This document shows positions 1 through 7,930 of a stretch of 38,186 nt of DNA, piece after piece. A model generated the notes under the pieces. It made no database searches, was not told the DNA's origin, and worked only from the letters and a program-made list of their open reading frames with translations. The stretch covers positions 1 through 38,186 of the forward strand of contig NZ_JNWQ01000116.1 of the NCBI RefSeq assembly GCF_000716875.1, in the 5' to 3' direction. Numbering within the stretch: the first letter of the stretch is position 1; each line of letters starts with the position of its first letter. The translations under genes and the position numbers were made by a program. The stretch is from Streptomyces novaecaesareae. Lineage in GTDB: Bacteria; Actinomycetota; Actinomycetes; Streptomycetales; Streptomycetaceae.

Positions 1-16
1 TGTGTATAAGAGACAG
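1..16 (+). other. Sequencing-library adapter (Tn5 mosaic end), not genomic
   Basis: The window opens with TGTGTATAAGAGACAG. This is the last 16 bases of the 19-bp Tn5 mosaic end (AGATGTGTATAAGAGACAG) that the Nextera transposase adds to every library fragment. Its local base composition (AT-rich, purine-rich) is unlike the following proline/alanine-rich coding sequence. It should be trimmed; the genomic sequence begins at about base 17. The match is seen directly; its origin as untrimmed adapter is the only sensible reading, since a real Tn5 end would continue into transposon DNA only on one side and would be expected inside a contig, not at its exact edge. Confidence 0.95.
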
Positions 17-17
17 C

Positions 18-1199
18 CCGTCGGCCGCTCCGCCCCCGCCGCCGCACCCGCTGCCGGCCGGCGGCTGGGCCTCCGTCCCGCCCTCCGCGCAGTCCGGGTA
101 CCAGCCCGGGCCTCAGCCCGGTCCCCAGCCCGGCCACCCGTACGCCCTGCCCCCCGCCCCGGCGCAGGCCCCCACCAACGGCTTCGCGGTCGGTTCCCTG
201 GTGACCGGGCTGGTCCTGGTGGCGCCGGTGGCCCTGGTGTTCGGCATCGTGGCGCTGGTCCAGATCAACCGTCGCAGGGAGCGCGGCTTCGGGATGGCGG
301 TGACCGGCGTGGTGCTCGGCACGATCGGCACGGTGCTGCTCGCCCTGCTCCTGGGCGCGGGGGACTTCAGCTCCGCGCGCGGGGGGCGGTTCGGCCAGGC
401 TCCGAAGCCGCCGGCCGGCTCCGTCCACTGGTCCGACCTCAAGGTCGGCGACTGCTACAGCTCCCCCGAGGGCGGCTCGGTGACCGGGGCGGAGGGCGAC
501 GAGACGGTGTACTGGGTGCGCCGGGTGGCCTGCTCCGACCCGCACCACGGCGAGGTGGCCGGCACCGTCAAGCTCCCCGGGAGCAACGGGCCCTACCCGG
601 GGGAGAAGGAGGCCCGCGAGTCGGCCGGCCGGCTCTGCCGCAAGGTGCTGGACGACTACGCGCTGGACCAGTGGGCTGTCCCGGACGGCATGGACGACGT
701 CTACCTCTACCCGACCGCGCGCAACTGGGCGGCCGGCGAACGGTACGTCACCTGCGCCTTCGAGGACCGGGACGACCAGCACCGGGGGACGGTGCACACC
801 GACCGGAACAGCCTGACCGCGCCCCAGCTGGCCTACCTGGAGGCGGTCCGGGCCTTCAACGACGTCTACCTGGACCAGCCGAAGAGCGACGTCTCCGGCG
901 CGGAGGCCGAGTACCGGGACTGGGCCCGGCGGATGGCCACCGCCTCCCGTACCGAGGCCGCCCTGCTCGGTTCGCCGGCGGCGGGCTGGCCGGTCGACGT
1001 CCAGCCGAAGATCGCCAAGCTGGCCGAGGCGCAGTCGCAGGCGGCCGTCGCCTGGGACGCCGCGGCCTCCGGTGACGACCTGGAGGGCGCCGTCCGCCGG
1101 GCCAGGGCGCTGGTGGCCAAGACGGTGCCGATGACCGTGGAGATCCGCCGCGGGCTGGGCCTGTCCACCGGCGAGCAGGCACCCGACCTGCGGGTCTGA
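18..1199 (+). CDS. DUF4190 / septum-formation-like membrane protein, N-terminus cut off by contig end
   Basis: The reading frame is open from the contig edge, so the true start lies outside; the first methionine-type codon (GTG at 201) sits inside a membrane segment and cannot be the start. The chain begins with a proline/glycine/glutamine-rich stretch (repeats of the type QPGPQPG), then a DUF4190-type pair of membrane helices (about 201-360, separated by a short basic loop with NRRRERG), then an extracytoplasmic domain beginning near 424. That domain has the pattern of the 'septum formation' family: a conserved GDCY, a later CSDPHHGEV and a C-terminal YVTCAF. Proteins of this build are common in Streptomyces; their molecular role is unknown. 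Family assignment is by pattern recognition. A terminator-like hairpin follows at 1212. Confidence 0.7.
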   Translation, partial: PSAAPPPPPHPLPAGGWASVPPSAQSGYQPGPQPGPQPGHPYALPPAPAQAPTNGFAVGSLVTGLVLVAPVALVFGIVALVQINRRRERGFGMAVTGVVLGTIGTVLLALLLGAGDFSSARGGRFGQAPKPPAGSVHWSDLKVGDCYSSPEGGSVTGAEGDETVYWVRRVACSDPHHGEVAGTVKLPGSNGPYPGEKEARESAGRLCRKVLDDYALDQWAVPDGMDDVYLYPTARNWAAGERYVTCAFEDRDDQHRGTVHTDRNSLTAPQLAYLEAVRAFNDVYLDQPKSDVSGAEAEYRDWARRMATASRTEAALLGSPAAGWPVDVQPKIAKLAEAQSQAAVAWDAAASGDDLEGAVRRARALVAKTVPMTVEIRRGLGLSTGEQAPDLRV

Positions 1200-1211
1200 A
1201 AACCCGATCCG

Positions 1212-1241
1212 GGGCGCGGTTACCGGCCGTTAACCGCGCCC
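1212..1241 (+). terminator. GC-rich hairpin after DUF4190 gene
   Basis: GGGCGCGGTTA (1212-1222) pairs perfectly with TAACCGCGCCC (1231-1241) around an 8-nt loop, 13 nt after the stop codon. There is no U-tract, as is common for Streptomyces terminators. Confidence 0.6.
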
Positions 1242-1360
1242 GTACCTGCCGGTAGCGCGCCGCGCGTAGCGTCGCGGGCGTGCCCCCCGGCCCGACCCCC
1301 ACGCGAGCCGGGGGCACCACGGCGTCCGCGGCCCGGTGTCCACGCCCGGGGAGCCCCGGA

Positions 1361-1366
1361 TAGCCT
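1361..1366 (+). promoter_or_regulatory. Candidate -10 box TAGCCT, leaderless start of the SPOR-like gene
   Basis: TAGCCT lies 6 nt upstream of the ATG at 1373 and there is no Shine-Dalgarno sequence before that ATG. This spacing fits a leaderless transcript. The same arrangement is seen at 1579, 32186 (reverse) and 32714. No convincing -35 hexamer is visible. Confidence 0.4.
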
Positions 1367-1372
1367 CCCGCC

Positions 1373-1573
1373 ATGGGCACCTACCGGGTGATGCGACAGG
1401 ACGACAACGGCAACCGCTTCCTGGTCGCCAAGGGCCTGGACCGGGCCGAGGCGCAGCGGCTGGCCGCCGAGTTCGAGGCCCGCGGCCACAAGCAGCTGTA
1501 CTGGGTCGAGGAGGACGGGTCGGCCCGGGCGGCCGGGACCGGGACCGGGGACGGCGCACCCCGGAACGCCTGA
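1373..1573 (+). CDS. Small SPOR-like conserved protein (66 aa)
   Basis: A 66-residue soluble protein. The first ~48 residues read like one small alpha/beta unit of SPOR type: a strand (TYRVMRQDDNGNRFLVA), a helix rich in Ala/Arg/Glu (DRAEAQRLAAEFEARG) and a second strand (KQLYWVEE). The tail from residue 50 is a low-complexity Gly/Thr/Ala stretch. SPOR domains bind denuded peptidoglycan glycans when exported, but there is no signal peptide here, so that role is not implied. Start chosen at ATG 1373 because the conserved strand begins immediately and a TAGCCT box lies 6 nt upstream. It is followed after 18 nt by the Nudix gene, which has its own promoter-like box. Confidence 0.6.
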   Translation: MGTYRVMRQDDNGNRFLVAKGLDRAEAQRLAAEFEARGHKQLYWVEEDGSARAAGTGTGDGAPRNA

Positions 1574-1578
1574 GGCCG

Positions 1579-1584
1579 TAGGGT
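1579..1584 (+). promoter_or_regulatory. Candidate -10 box TAGGGT, leaderless start of the Nudix gene
   Basis: TAGGGT is a good match to the Streptomyces housekeeping -10 element and ends 7 nt before ATG 1592. No ribosome-binding site precedes the ATG, so transcript and translation starts probably coincide. Confidence 0.45.
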
Positions 1585-1591
1585 CGGGGCC

Positions 1592-2086
1592 ATGGACGCC
1601 ACGCACGCCGCACACCCCACGGAGCAGGCCGCCGACCGCCCCTCCGGGCCCCGGATCGTGGTCGGAGGTGCGCTGGTCCAGGACGGCCGGGTGCTCGCCG
1701 CCCGGCGCAGCGCCCCCGAGTCGGTGGCCGGGCGGTGGGAGTTCCCGGGCGGGAAGGCCGAGCCCGGCGAGACCGAGGCGCAGGCGCTGGAGCGCGAACT
1801 GCTGGAGGAACTGGGCGTGCGGGCGCGGGCGCTGTCCCGGCTGCCCGGCGTGTGGGCCGTGCGCCCCGGCTTGGAGCTGCGCTTCTGGGCCGCCGAACTG
1901 CTGGCCGGAGAGCCGCGCGCGCTGGAGGACCACGACGAGCTGCGCTGGCTGGGCCCGGACGAGCTGGACACCGTCGACTGGATCGACCACGACCGGGACG
2001 TGCTGCCGCACGTCGCCCGACTGCTCACGGGCAGCGAAGGAATCACCAGGCCGGGAGCGGTGGGCGACGCGCAGCCCGCCGGGTAG
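1592..2086 (+). CDS. Nudix hydrolase, MutT-like (deoxy)nucleoside triphosphate pyrophosphohydrolase
   Basis: A 164-residue protein with a complete Nudix box (G-x5-E-x7-REUXEEXGU) at about residues 52-74: GGKAEPGE, then RELLEELGV. The box supplies the Mg-binding glutamates that hydrolyse a nucleoside diphosphate linked to another group. The compact build, the VVGGALVQDGRVLAARR start of the fold and the conserved PGGK (WEFPGGK) just before the box resemble MutT/NudG-type house-cleaning enzymes that remove oxidised nucleotides such as 8-oxo-dGTP; substrate cannot be decided from sequence. About 15 extra N-terminal and 15 C-terminal residues are not part of the fold. Cytoplasmic. Confidence 0.85.
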   Translation: MDATHAAHPTEQAADRPSGPRIVVGGALVQDGRVLAARRSAPESVAGRWEFPGGKAEPGETEAQALERELLEELGVRARALSRLPGVWAVRPGLELRFWAAELLAGEPRALEDHDELRWLGPDELDTVDWIDHDRDVLPHVARLLTGSEGITRPGAVGDAQPAG

Positions 2087-2134
2087 GTCAATCGGACAAG
2101 ACGACCCGACGACCGGGATAGCCTGGGTTCTGCT

Positions 2135-2140
2135 GGGTAT
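2135..2140 (+). promoter_or_regulatory. Possible stress-sigma (SigB-like) -10 element GGGTAT
   Basis: GGGTAT at 2135-2140 matches the -10 element (GGGTAC/T) of Streptomyces SigB-group promoters; a weak -35 (GGAT, 2116-2119) lies 15 nt upstream. A housekeeping-type TAGCCT at 2119-2124 is an alternative. The downstream gene encodes an RsbU/RsbW-like protein, a class that acts on SigB-type factors, so autoregulation is conceivable. Inference from a short motif. Confidence 0.3.
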
Positions 2141-2225
2141 GTCACTTTTCGGCACTATTCGTCACCATCGGTGAGCCGTCCCCAGCCGGCGACGCCGATC
2201 CCGACCAGAGCCGGAGGCCCCGTCG

Positions 2226-4970
2226 GTGTCGAGTACCGGGAACGGCGGCGGGGGAGAGCGGCGAGCAGGCACCGCGGGGAGCGCCGCCGCCCGCGCCCGG
2301 CTGCGCCGCGCCGCCCGGCCGACCGCTCCCCAGCCGGCGTCCGGCCGCCGGCGAGGCACCGTCGCCGCCCCCGAGGCCACCCGTCCCGCCCAGCCCGCGC
2401 CGACCCTCGCCCTGCCCGAGCCGGGCGCCCAGAGCGGCCTGCGCAGCCGCCCCGGCCGGCCGTTCCCCGGCGGGCCCGGCGACGCCGCGAACGACCTCGG
2501 CGCCCCGCCCGAGGGCAGCCTGCTCGACATGCTCAAGGTCGCCATCGCGATCCTGGACACCGCGGGCCGGGTGGTGCTCTGGAGCCCGGCCGCCGAGGAA
2601 CTGCTCGGCTGGCCGAACGAGCTGCTGGTCGGCCGCCGGATCGAGGAGCTGATCCCCGACCGGGAGCAGGTCGCCCGGATCCGCGCCGCGATCCAGGACG
2701 CGCTGCGGCACGGCCGCTGGGCCGGCCCCGCCGAGCTGCGCGACCGGGACGGCGCGCCGGTCGCGGTGGACGCCCGGATCTCCCTCCTGGTGGACGGCGA
2801 CGGCACCCCGTTCCTGCAGGTCAACATGGCCGAGGCGGCCGCCGTACGGGCCGTCGAGCGCGATCTGGCGGTGCGCGACGCGCTGTTCGAGCAGTCCCCG
2901 CTGGGCATCGCCATCCTGGACACCGACCTGCGCTACACCGCCGTCAACCAGACCCTCGCCGAGATGAACGGCGTCGCCCTGGAGGACCACGTCGGCCGCA
3001 CCACCGGCGAGACCCTGCCGGAGCGGGCCGCCGACGAGATCACCGCCATCCAGCGCCAGGTGCTGGCCACCGGCGAGCCGGTCATCGACGTCACGCTGGC
3101 CTCCCCGGTCACCACCCGGGCCGGCTACCGCTCGATCTCGTACAGCCGGATGACCGACCGCTCCGGCCGGGTGCTCGGCATCTCCGGCACCGTGATGGAC
3201 GTGACCGAGCGTTACCGGGCGGTCGCCAAGGTCGAGCACGCCCGGCGCCGGCTCTCGCTGCTCAACGAGTTCGGCTCCCGGGTCGGTGACCTGCTGGACG
3301 CCGCCCGGATCGCCCAGGAACTCGCCAGCTCGGTCGTCCCCCGGCTCACCGACCACTCGGCGGTGATCCTGCTCCAGGCCGTCGCGCACGGTGACGACCT
3401 TCCCCGGCACGGCCACGACCGGCGCACCTCGCTGCTCCAGCTCGGCACCGCCTCCGTCCAGGACGGCGCCGAAGTCGACGTGATGCTGCGCCGCGGCGCC
3501 CGGATCACCTTCGCCGAGGACTCCGCCTGCGGCCGGGTCCTGCGCACCGGCGTGCCCGAGCTGCTCTCCGGCGCCGACCAGCTGGACGACGTCACCTACC
3601 CCGGCGACCCCAAGACGCAGGCCGCCCACGACCTCGGCGTGCACTCGATGCTGGTCGTCCCGCTGCGCGCCCGGGGCATCGTGATCGGCCTGCTGCTGGT
3701 CAGCCGGGCCGGCTACCGGGAGGGCTTCGACCGGGACGACCTGGCCTTCACCGTCGAACTGGCCGACCGGGCCGGCAGCTCACTGGACAACGCCCGCCTC
3801 TACGCCCGCGAGCGCACCGCCGCGCTCACCCTCCAGCGCACCCTGCTCCCGCAGCAGGTCCCGCAGCCCACCGGCGTCGAGGTCGCCTACCGGTACGTCC
3901 CAGGCAGCAGCGGCACCGAGGTCGGCGGTGACTGGTTCGACGTCATCCCGCTGCCCGGCGACCGCACCGCCCTGGTGGTCGGCGACGTCATGGGCCACGG
4001 CCTGCGGGCCGCAGCCACCATGGGCCGGCTGCGCACCGCGGTCCGGGTGCTGGCCGCCCTCGACCTGCCGCCGGACGTCCTGCTGCGGCACGTCCACGAG
4101 CTGGCCGACGACCTCGCCCAGGGCCCGGACGAGGCACTGCTCGCGACCTGCGTCTACGCGGTCTTCGACCCGGCGACGGCCCGGCTGACCGTCGCCAAGG
4201 CCGGGCACATCCCGCCGGTGCTGGTGGTGCCGGGCGAGGAGATCCAGGAGCCGACCCGCACCGGCGGCCCGCTGCCCGGCGGCGCCGGCCGGATCCTCGA
4301 CCTGCCCTCCGGCGCCCCGCTCGGCGTGGGCGGCGTCCCGTTCGAATCGGTCGAACTGAAGATCCCCGAGGGCAGCCTGCTCGCCCTGTGCACCGACGGC
4401 CTGGTCGAGTCCCGCGACAAGGACCTGGACGTCGGCCTCGACCGGCTGATCACCGTCCTCCAGGAGCCGTACGCCTCGATCCAGGCCGCCTGCGAGGCGG
4501 TGCTCGACACCATGGAACAGGGCCGCGAGCCGGACGACGTCGCCCTGCTGCTGGCCCGGCTCGGCCACGGCCAGGCCGGCACCCCGACGGCCGGCTGGAC
4601 CCTGCCGGCCGAGCCCACCGCCGTCTCCCGGGCCCGCCGGCTGGTCCGCGCCACGCTCGCCGAGTGGGGCGTCGAGGCGCTCACCGACACCGCCGAACTG
4701 TTGGTCAGCGAGCTGGTCACGAACGCCGTCCGGTACGCCAGCGCCCCCATCGGGGTACGGCTGACGCTCGGTGAGACGCTGCTGGTCGAGATCTCCGACC
4801 CGCTGCCCGACCCGCCCCGGGAGCGGCACGCGGCCGAGGCGGACGAGGGCGGCCGGGGCCTGGAACTGGTCCGCCGGCTGGCACTGCGCTGGGGCGCCCG
4901 GGCCGAGGGGATCGGCAAGGTGGTCTGGTTCGAGCAGGCACTGCCGGGTAATGAGCCCGACGAGTCGTGA
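2226..4970 (+). CDS. PAS-PAS-GAF-SpoIIE phosphatase with C-terminal HATPase (RsbU/RsbW-type fusion), copy 1
   Basis: A 914-residue cytoplasmic signalling protein starting at GTG 2226 behind GGAGG. Order: ~95 disordered Ala/Pro/Arg-rich residues; PAS 1 (~98-210); PAS 2 (~215-335); GAF (~341-535); SpoIIE/PP2C phosphatase (~555-780); anti-sigma-type HATPase_c (~795-905). Phosphatase metal-binding signatures are intact: GGDWFD near 565, GDVMGHG near 586, CTDGLVE near 720 and DDVALL near 771. The kinase domain has the N-box ELLVSELVTNA (~824) and DEGGRGLELV (~872), but the G1 region reads SDPLPDPP and lacks the usual glycine. By family knowledge such proteins dephosphorylate anti-anti-sigma (RsbV-like) proteins in response to PAS/GAF ligands, while the HATPase domain can phosphorylate them. 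No sigma factor or RsbV homologue is nearby. A paralogue follows. Confidence 0.9.
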   Translation: MSSTGNGGGGERRAGTAGSAAARARLRRAARPTAPQPASGRRRGTVAAPEATRPAQPAPTLALPEPGAQSGLRSRPGRPFPGGPGDAANDLGAPPEGSLLDMLKVAIAILDTAGRVVLWSPAAEELLGWPNELLVGRRIEELIPDREQVARIRAAIQDALRHGRWAGPAELRDRDGAPVAVDARISLLVDGDGTPFLQVNMAEAAAVRAVERDLAVRDALFEQSPLGIAILDTDLRYTAVNQTLAEMNGVALEDHVGRTTGETLPERAADEITAIQRQVLATGEPVIDVTLASPVTTRAGYRSISYSRMTDRSGRVLGISGTVMDVTERYRAVAKVEHARRRLSLLNEFGSRVGDLLDAARIAQELASSVVPRLTDHSAVILLQAVAHGDDLPRHGHDRRTSLLQLGTASVQDGAEVDVMLRRGARITFAEDSACGRVLRTGVPELLSGADQLDDVTYPGDPKTQAAHDLGVHSMLVVPLRARGIVIGLLLVSRAGYREGFDRDDLAFTVELADRAGSSLDNARLYARERTAALTLQRTLLPQQVPQPTGVEVAYRYVPGSSGTEVGGDWFDVIPLPGDRTALVVGDVMGHGLRAAATMGRLRTAVRVLAALDLPPDVLLRHVHELADDLAQGPDEALLATCVYAVFDPATARLTVAKAGHIPPVLVVPGEEIQEPTRTGGPLPGGAGRILDLPSGAPLGVGGVPFESVELKIPEGSLLALCTDGLVESRDKDLDVGLDRLITVLQEPYASIQAACEAVLDTMEQGREPDDVALLLARLGHGQAGTPTAGWTLPAEPTAVSRARRLVRATLAEWGVEALTDTAELLVSELVTNAVRYASAPIGVRLTLGETLLVEISDPLPDPPRERHAAEADEGGRGLELVRRLALRWGARAEGIGKVVWFEQALPGNEPDES

Positions 4971-5134
4971 GCCGAAGAGGACCGGAAGAAGCGCCAGGAG
5001 AGCGGTGCCGCATATGCCATCGGGGGCCCGGGGGGAGCGCGCGCGCCGGCAGGGGGCGCGAGCGTGGCATTGTGGTTGCGCGGGTGGTAGGACAAAAACC
5101 TTCGCCCGATCTGATGTTGTGATGTTGAGGGCGT

Positions 5135-7819
5135 GTGAACCGACCCCTCGATGATGAATACTCGGTCTTCTCGACATCCGGACGGTCGCGGGTTGGAGGG
5201 GTCGGTCCGTTGAACAGCACTCCGGCGCGGAACGCGCCGAGCAGCAGCGGTCATGCCGCTGTGCCCGGGCAGGCCGGTTCCCTGCACCTGCCCGTACCGG
5301 CGGTGCCACCGGACGGCGCCACCGCGCGCCGCGGCGGCCACCCCGCCGCCGAGGCCCGGTCCTGGGGCGCCGGCGACCCGGGCTCGATCTACGACTACAT
5401 CCGGGTCGCCACCTTCGCGATCGGCCCCGACGGTCGGATCAGCCAGTGGAGCGAGCGCGCCGCCGACTTCTTCGGCGTCCCGGCCGCCGAGGCCGTCGGC
5501 GCCGACCCGATCGCCACCTTCGTCCCCCGCGAACTCTGGCAGCGCGGCCGCGCCCGGCTGGAACGCACCCTGGCCGGCGAGGAGTGGGTCGGCACCACCC
5601 CCTACCGGGACGCCGACGGCAGCGAGGGCCTCGCCGAGCTCTACCTGATGCCCGACAGCGCCCTGCCCACCTCCGGCGCCACCTGCCTGGCCGTCGACCT
5701 CGGGCGGCTGCGCCGGATCGAGACCGACCTCGCCGCCTCCGAGGCCGTCTTCGGACAGACGCCCACCGGCTTCGTGCTCTTCGACGACCGGCTGCGGCTG
5801 CAGCGGGTCAACGACGCCTTCGCCTCCGGGATGGGCCTGGTCCCCACCGACCTGGAGGGCCTCACCGCCCACGACCTCTTCCCGCCGTCCGAGGCCGACC
5901 GGCTCACCGCCGCCCTGCGCAAGGTCCTCGCCACCGGCGAGCCCGTCTTCGACCTGCGCTTCCACGGCGCCGTCCCGACCCGCGAGGGCAACCGGCTCTG
6001 GGCCGTCTCGCTGTACCGCCTCAACGGCGCCGCCGGACAGCCGACGGGCGTGGCCGGGCAGGTCTCCGACGTCACCAGCCGGCACGTCGCCGAGCGCGAG
6101 GCCGACGGCGTACGCCGCAACCTCGCCCTGCTCAACGAGGCCAGCGCGCACATCGGCTCCACGCTCGACCTGGAGACCACCGCCAAGGAACTGCTGGACG
6201 TCGTCGTCCCGCCGTTCTGCGACCTCGCCACCGTCGACCTCTACACCGCGCTGCTCTCCGGCGAGACCGTCCCCAGCGCCGGCCGGCTCGGCGACACCGT
6301 GCTCACCGACGGCAGCGGCGAACTGCGCCGGGTCGCCGTCTCCAGCGTGCTCGGCGGCGCCTCCTCGGTGCTCGGCTCCGTCACCGCCCTGCCCATCGCC
6401 GAGGCCGGCGGCACCCTCTGTTACCCGCGCCGCTCCCCGCACGCCCGGGCCCTGCGCACCGGCCGCAGCGTCGTCCCCGAGCCCGGGCGCGACCCGCTGC
6501 TGCGCTCCACCCTGATCGTCCCGCTGGTCGCCCGCGACCAGGTGCTCGGCCTCGTCCAGCTCTCCCGCGCCATCGGCAGCGAGCCCTTCGACGCCCGCGA
6601 CGTCGCGATCGCCGAGGAACTCGTCGCCCGCGCCGCCGTCTGCATCGACAACGCCCGGCTCTACCGTCGCGAGCACGAGCGCGCGCTGATCCTCCAGCGC
6701 AGCCTCCTGCCCCCCGGCAACCCGGCCGCCAGCGGCCTGGAGATCGCCTGCCGCTACCTGCCCAGCAACAACAACACCGAGGTCGGCGGCGACTGGTTCG
6801 ACGTCATCCCGCTGCCCGGCAACCGCACCGCGCTGGTCATCGGCGACGTGATGGGCCGAGGCCTGCGCGCCGCCGTCGCGATGGGCCAGCTGCGGACCGC
6901 CGTCCGCACCCTGGCCATGCTCGACCTGGAACCGGGCGAGGTGCTCACCGCCCTCGACGAGATCGCCCGCGGCCTAAGCGACGACTCCGTGCCGGTCGGG
7001 CCGCCCACCCCGTACGGGCGGCTCACCTCGACCGCCGACGAGGAAGCCCGCGAGGTCTACCTGGCGACCTGCGTCTACGCGGTCTACGACGCCGTCAGCC
7101 GGAAATGCTGGATCGCCAACGCCGGCCACCTGCCGCCCGTGCTGCTCAGCCCCGGCGAAGGCGCCCGGATGCTCGACGTGCCGCCCGGCCTGCCGCTCGG
7201 CGTCGGCGGCGAGCCCTTCGAGGAGGTCGAGGTCGAACTCCCGGACGGCGCCGTCCTCGGCCTCTACACCGACGGCCTGGTGGAGAGCCGCAAGCACCAG
7301 CTGGACGAGGGCCTGCGCGCCTTCCGCACGGCGCTCTCCGTCGAGGGCAAGGGCCTGGAGGACCTCTGCGACCACGTGCTGGGCGAGCTCAACCCGCACC
7401 ACGGCGAGGACGACATCGCCCTGCTGATGGCCAAGGTGCACGCCTTCCCCGAGGACGCCGTCGGCAACTGGTTCCTGCCGCCCGAGCCCACCTCCGTCGC
7501 CAAGGCCCGTGAGCTGGCCTGCAGCTGGCTGCTGTCCCGGGGGCTGGAGGAGCTGGTCGACACGACCGAGCTGCTGGTCAGCGAGCTGGTCACCAACGCG
7601 CTCAAGCACGGGCGGGGCGAGATCCGGCTGCGGCTGCTGCGCGAGCGCGGCCTGGTCTGCGAGGTCTGGGACGACGGCTACGCCCAGCCCCGGCAGCGGC
7701 GGGCCCAGGAGACCGACGAGGGCGGGCGCGGCCTGCAACTGGTCAGCCTGCTGGCCGAGCGCTGGGGCAGCCGGCGCACCCCGAAGGGCAAGATCGTCTG
7801 GTTCGAGCTGGCGCTCTAG
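5135..7819 (+). CDS. PAS-PAS-GAF-SpoIIE phosphatase with C-terminal HATPase, copy 2
   Basis: An 894-residue paralogue of the upstream protein with the same order: PAS 1 (~84-190), PAS 2 (~200-320), GAF (~328-520), SpoIIE phosphatase (~540-770), HATPase (~785-890). The signatures are GGDWFD (~549), GDVMGRG (~570; Arg where copy 1 has His), YTDGLVE (~709), DDIALL (~759), N-box ELLVSELVTNALKHG (~811) and DEGGRGLQLV. G1 (WDDG) is better preserved than in copy 1. A ~25-residue insertion after LSDD in the phosphatase domain is absent from copy 1. Start uncertain: GTG 5135 has a weak, close GAGG, while TTG 5210 (residue 26) has GGAGGGG at ideal spacing and would give 869 residues. The 164-nt gap from copy 1 suggests its own promoter. 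Substrate proteins are unknown. Confidence 0.9.
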   Translation: MNRPLDDEYSVFSTSGRSRVGGVGPLNSTPARNAPSSSGHAAVPGQAGSLHLPVPAVPPDGATARRGGHPAAEARSWGAGDPGSIYDYIRVATFAIGPDGRISQWSERAADFFGVPAAEAVGADPIATFVPRELWQRGRARLERTLAGEEWVGTTPYRDADGSEGLAELYLMPDSALPTSGATCLAVDLGRLRRIETDLAASEAVFGQTPTGFVLFDDRLRLQRVNDAFASGMGLVPTDLEGLTAHDLFPPSEADRLTAALRKVLATGEPVFDLRFHGAVPTREGNRLWAVSLYRLNGAAGQPTGVAGQVSDVTSRHVAEREADGVRRNLALLNEASAHIGSTLDLETTAKELLDVVVPPFCDLATVDLYTALLSGETVPSAGRLGDTVLTDGSGELRRVAVSSVLGGASSVLGSVTALPIAEAGGTLCYPRRSPHARALRTGRSVVPEPGRDPLLRSTLIVPLVARDQVLGLVQLSRAIGSEPFDARDVAIAEELVARAAVCIDNARLYRREHERALILQRSLLPPGNPAASGLEIACRYLPSNNNTEVGGDWFDVIPLPGNRTALVIGDVMGRGLRAAVAMGQLRTAVRTLAMLDLEPGEVLTALDEIARGLSDDSVPVGPPTPYGRLTSTADEEAREVYLATCVYAVYDAVSRKCWIANAGHLPPVLLSPGEGARMLDVPPGLPLGVGGEPFEEVEVELPDGAVLGLYTDGLVESRKHQLDEGLRAFRTALSVEGKGLEDLCDHVLGELNPHHGEDDIALLMAKVHAFPEDAVGNWFLPPEPTSVAKARELACSWLLSRGLEELVDTTELLVSELVTNALKHGRGEIRLRLLRERGLVCEVWDDGYAQPRQRRAQETDEGGRGLQLVSLLAERWGSRRTPKGKIVWFELAL

Positions 7820-7840
7820 CCGCTCCGGGCAGCCCGGCGA

Positions 7841-7874
7841 TACGGCCCGGCCGTACGGGTTGGGCCGTACGGGT
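7841..7874 (+). repeat. Overlapping inverted and direct repeats before a lipoprotein gene
   Basis: TACGGCC (7841-7847) and GGCCGTA (7849-7855) form a 7-1-7 inverted repeat. GGCCGTACGGGT occurs twice (7849-7860 and 7863-7874), 14 nt apart. The cluster is between the stop of the phosphatase gene (7819) and the lipoprotein start (7931). It could be an operator for the lipoprotein gene or the end of the upstream transcript; a 14-nt period is not a whole helical turn. Confidence 0.4.
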
Positions 7875-7930
7875 GCAGTCACCCCCGGCCCGCCGTGTCG
7901 GTACGGGCGGGGCCGTCCGGGCGGCGTTCG

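Noticed and set aside
1..16. Natural Tn5/IS50 end
   Set aside because: The optimised mosaic end is a laboratory sequence and sits exactly at the contig edge; adapter carry-over is the simpler reading.
2142..3644. 500-codon reverse-strand open frame opposite the first phosphatase gene
   Set aside because: Antisense shadow: low-complexity Gly/Val/Asp composition, no motif, and it overlaps a well-supported gene.
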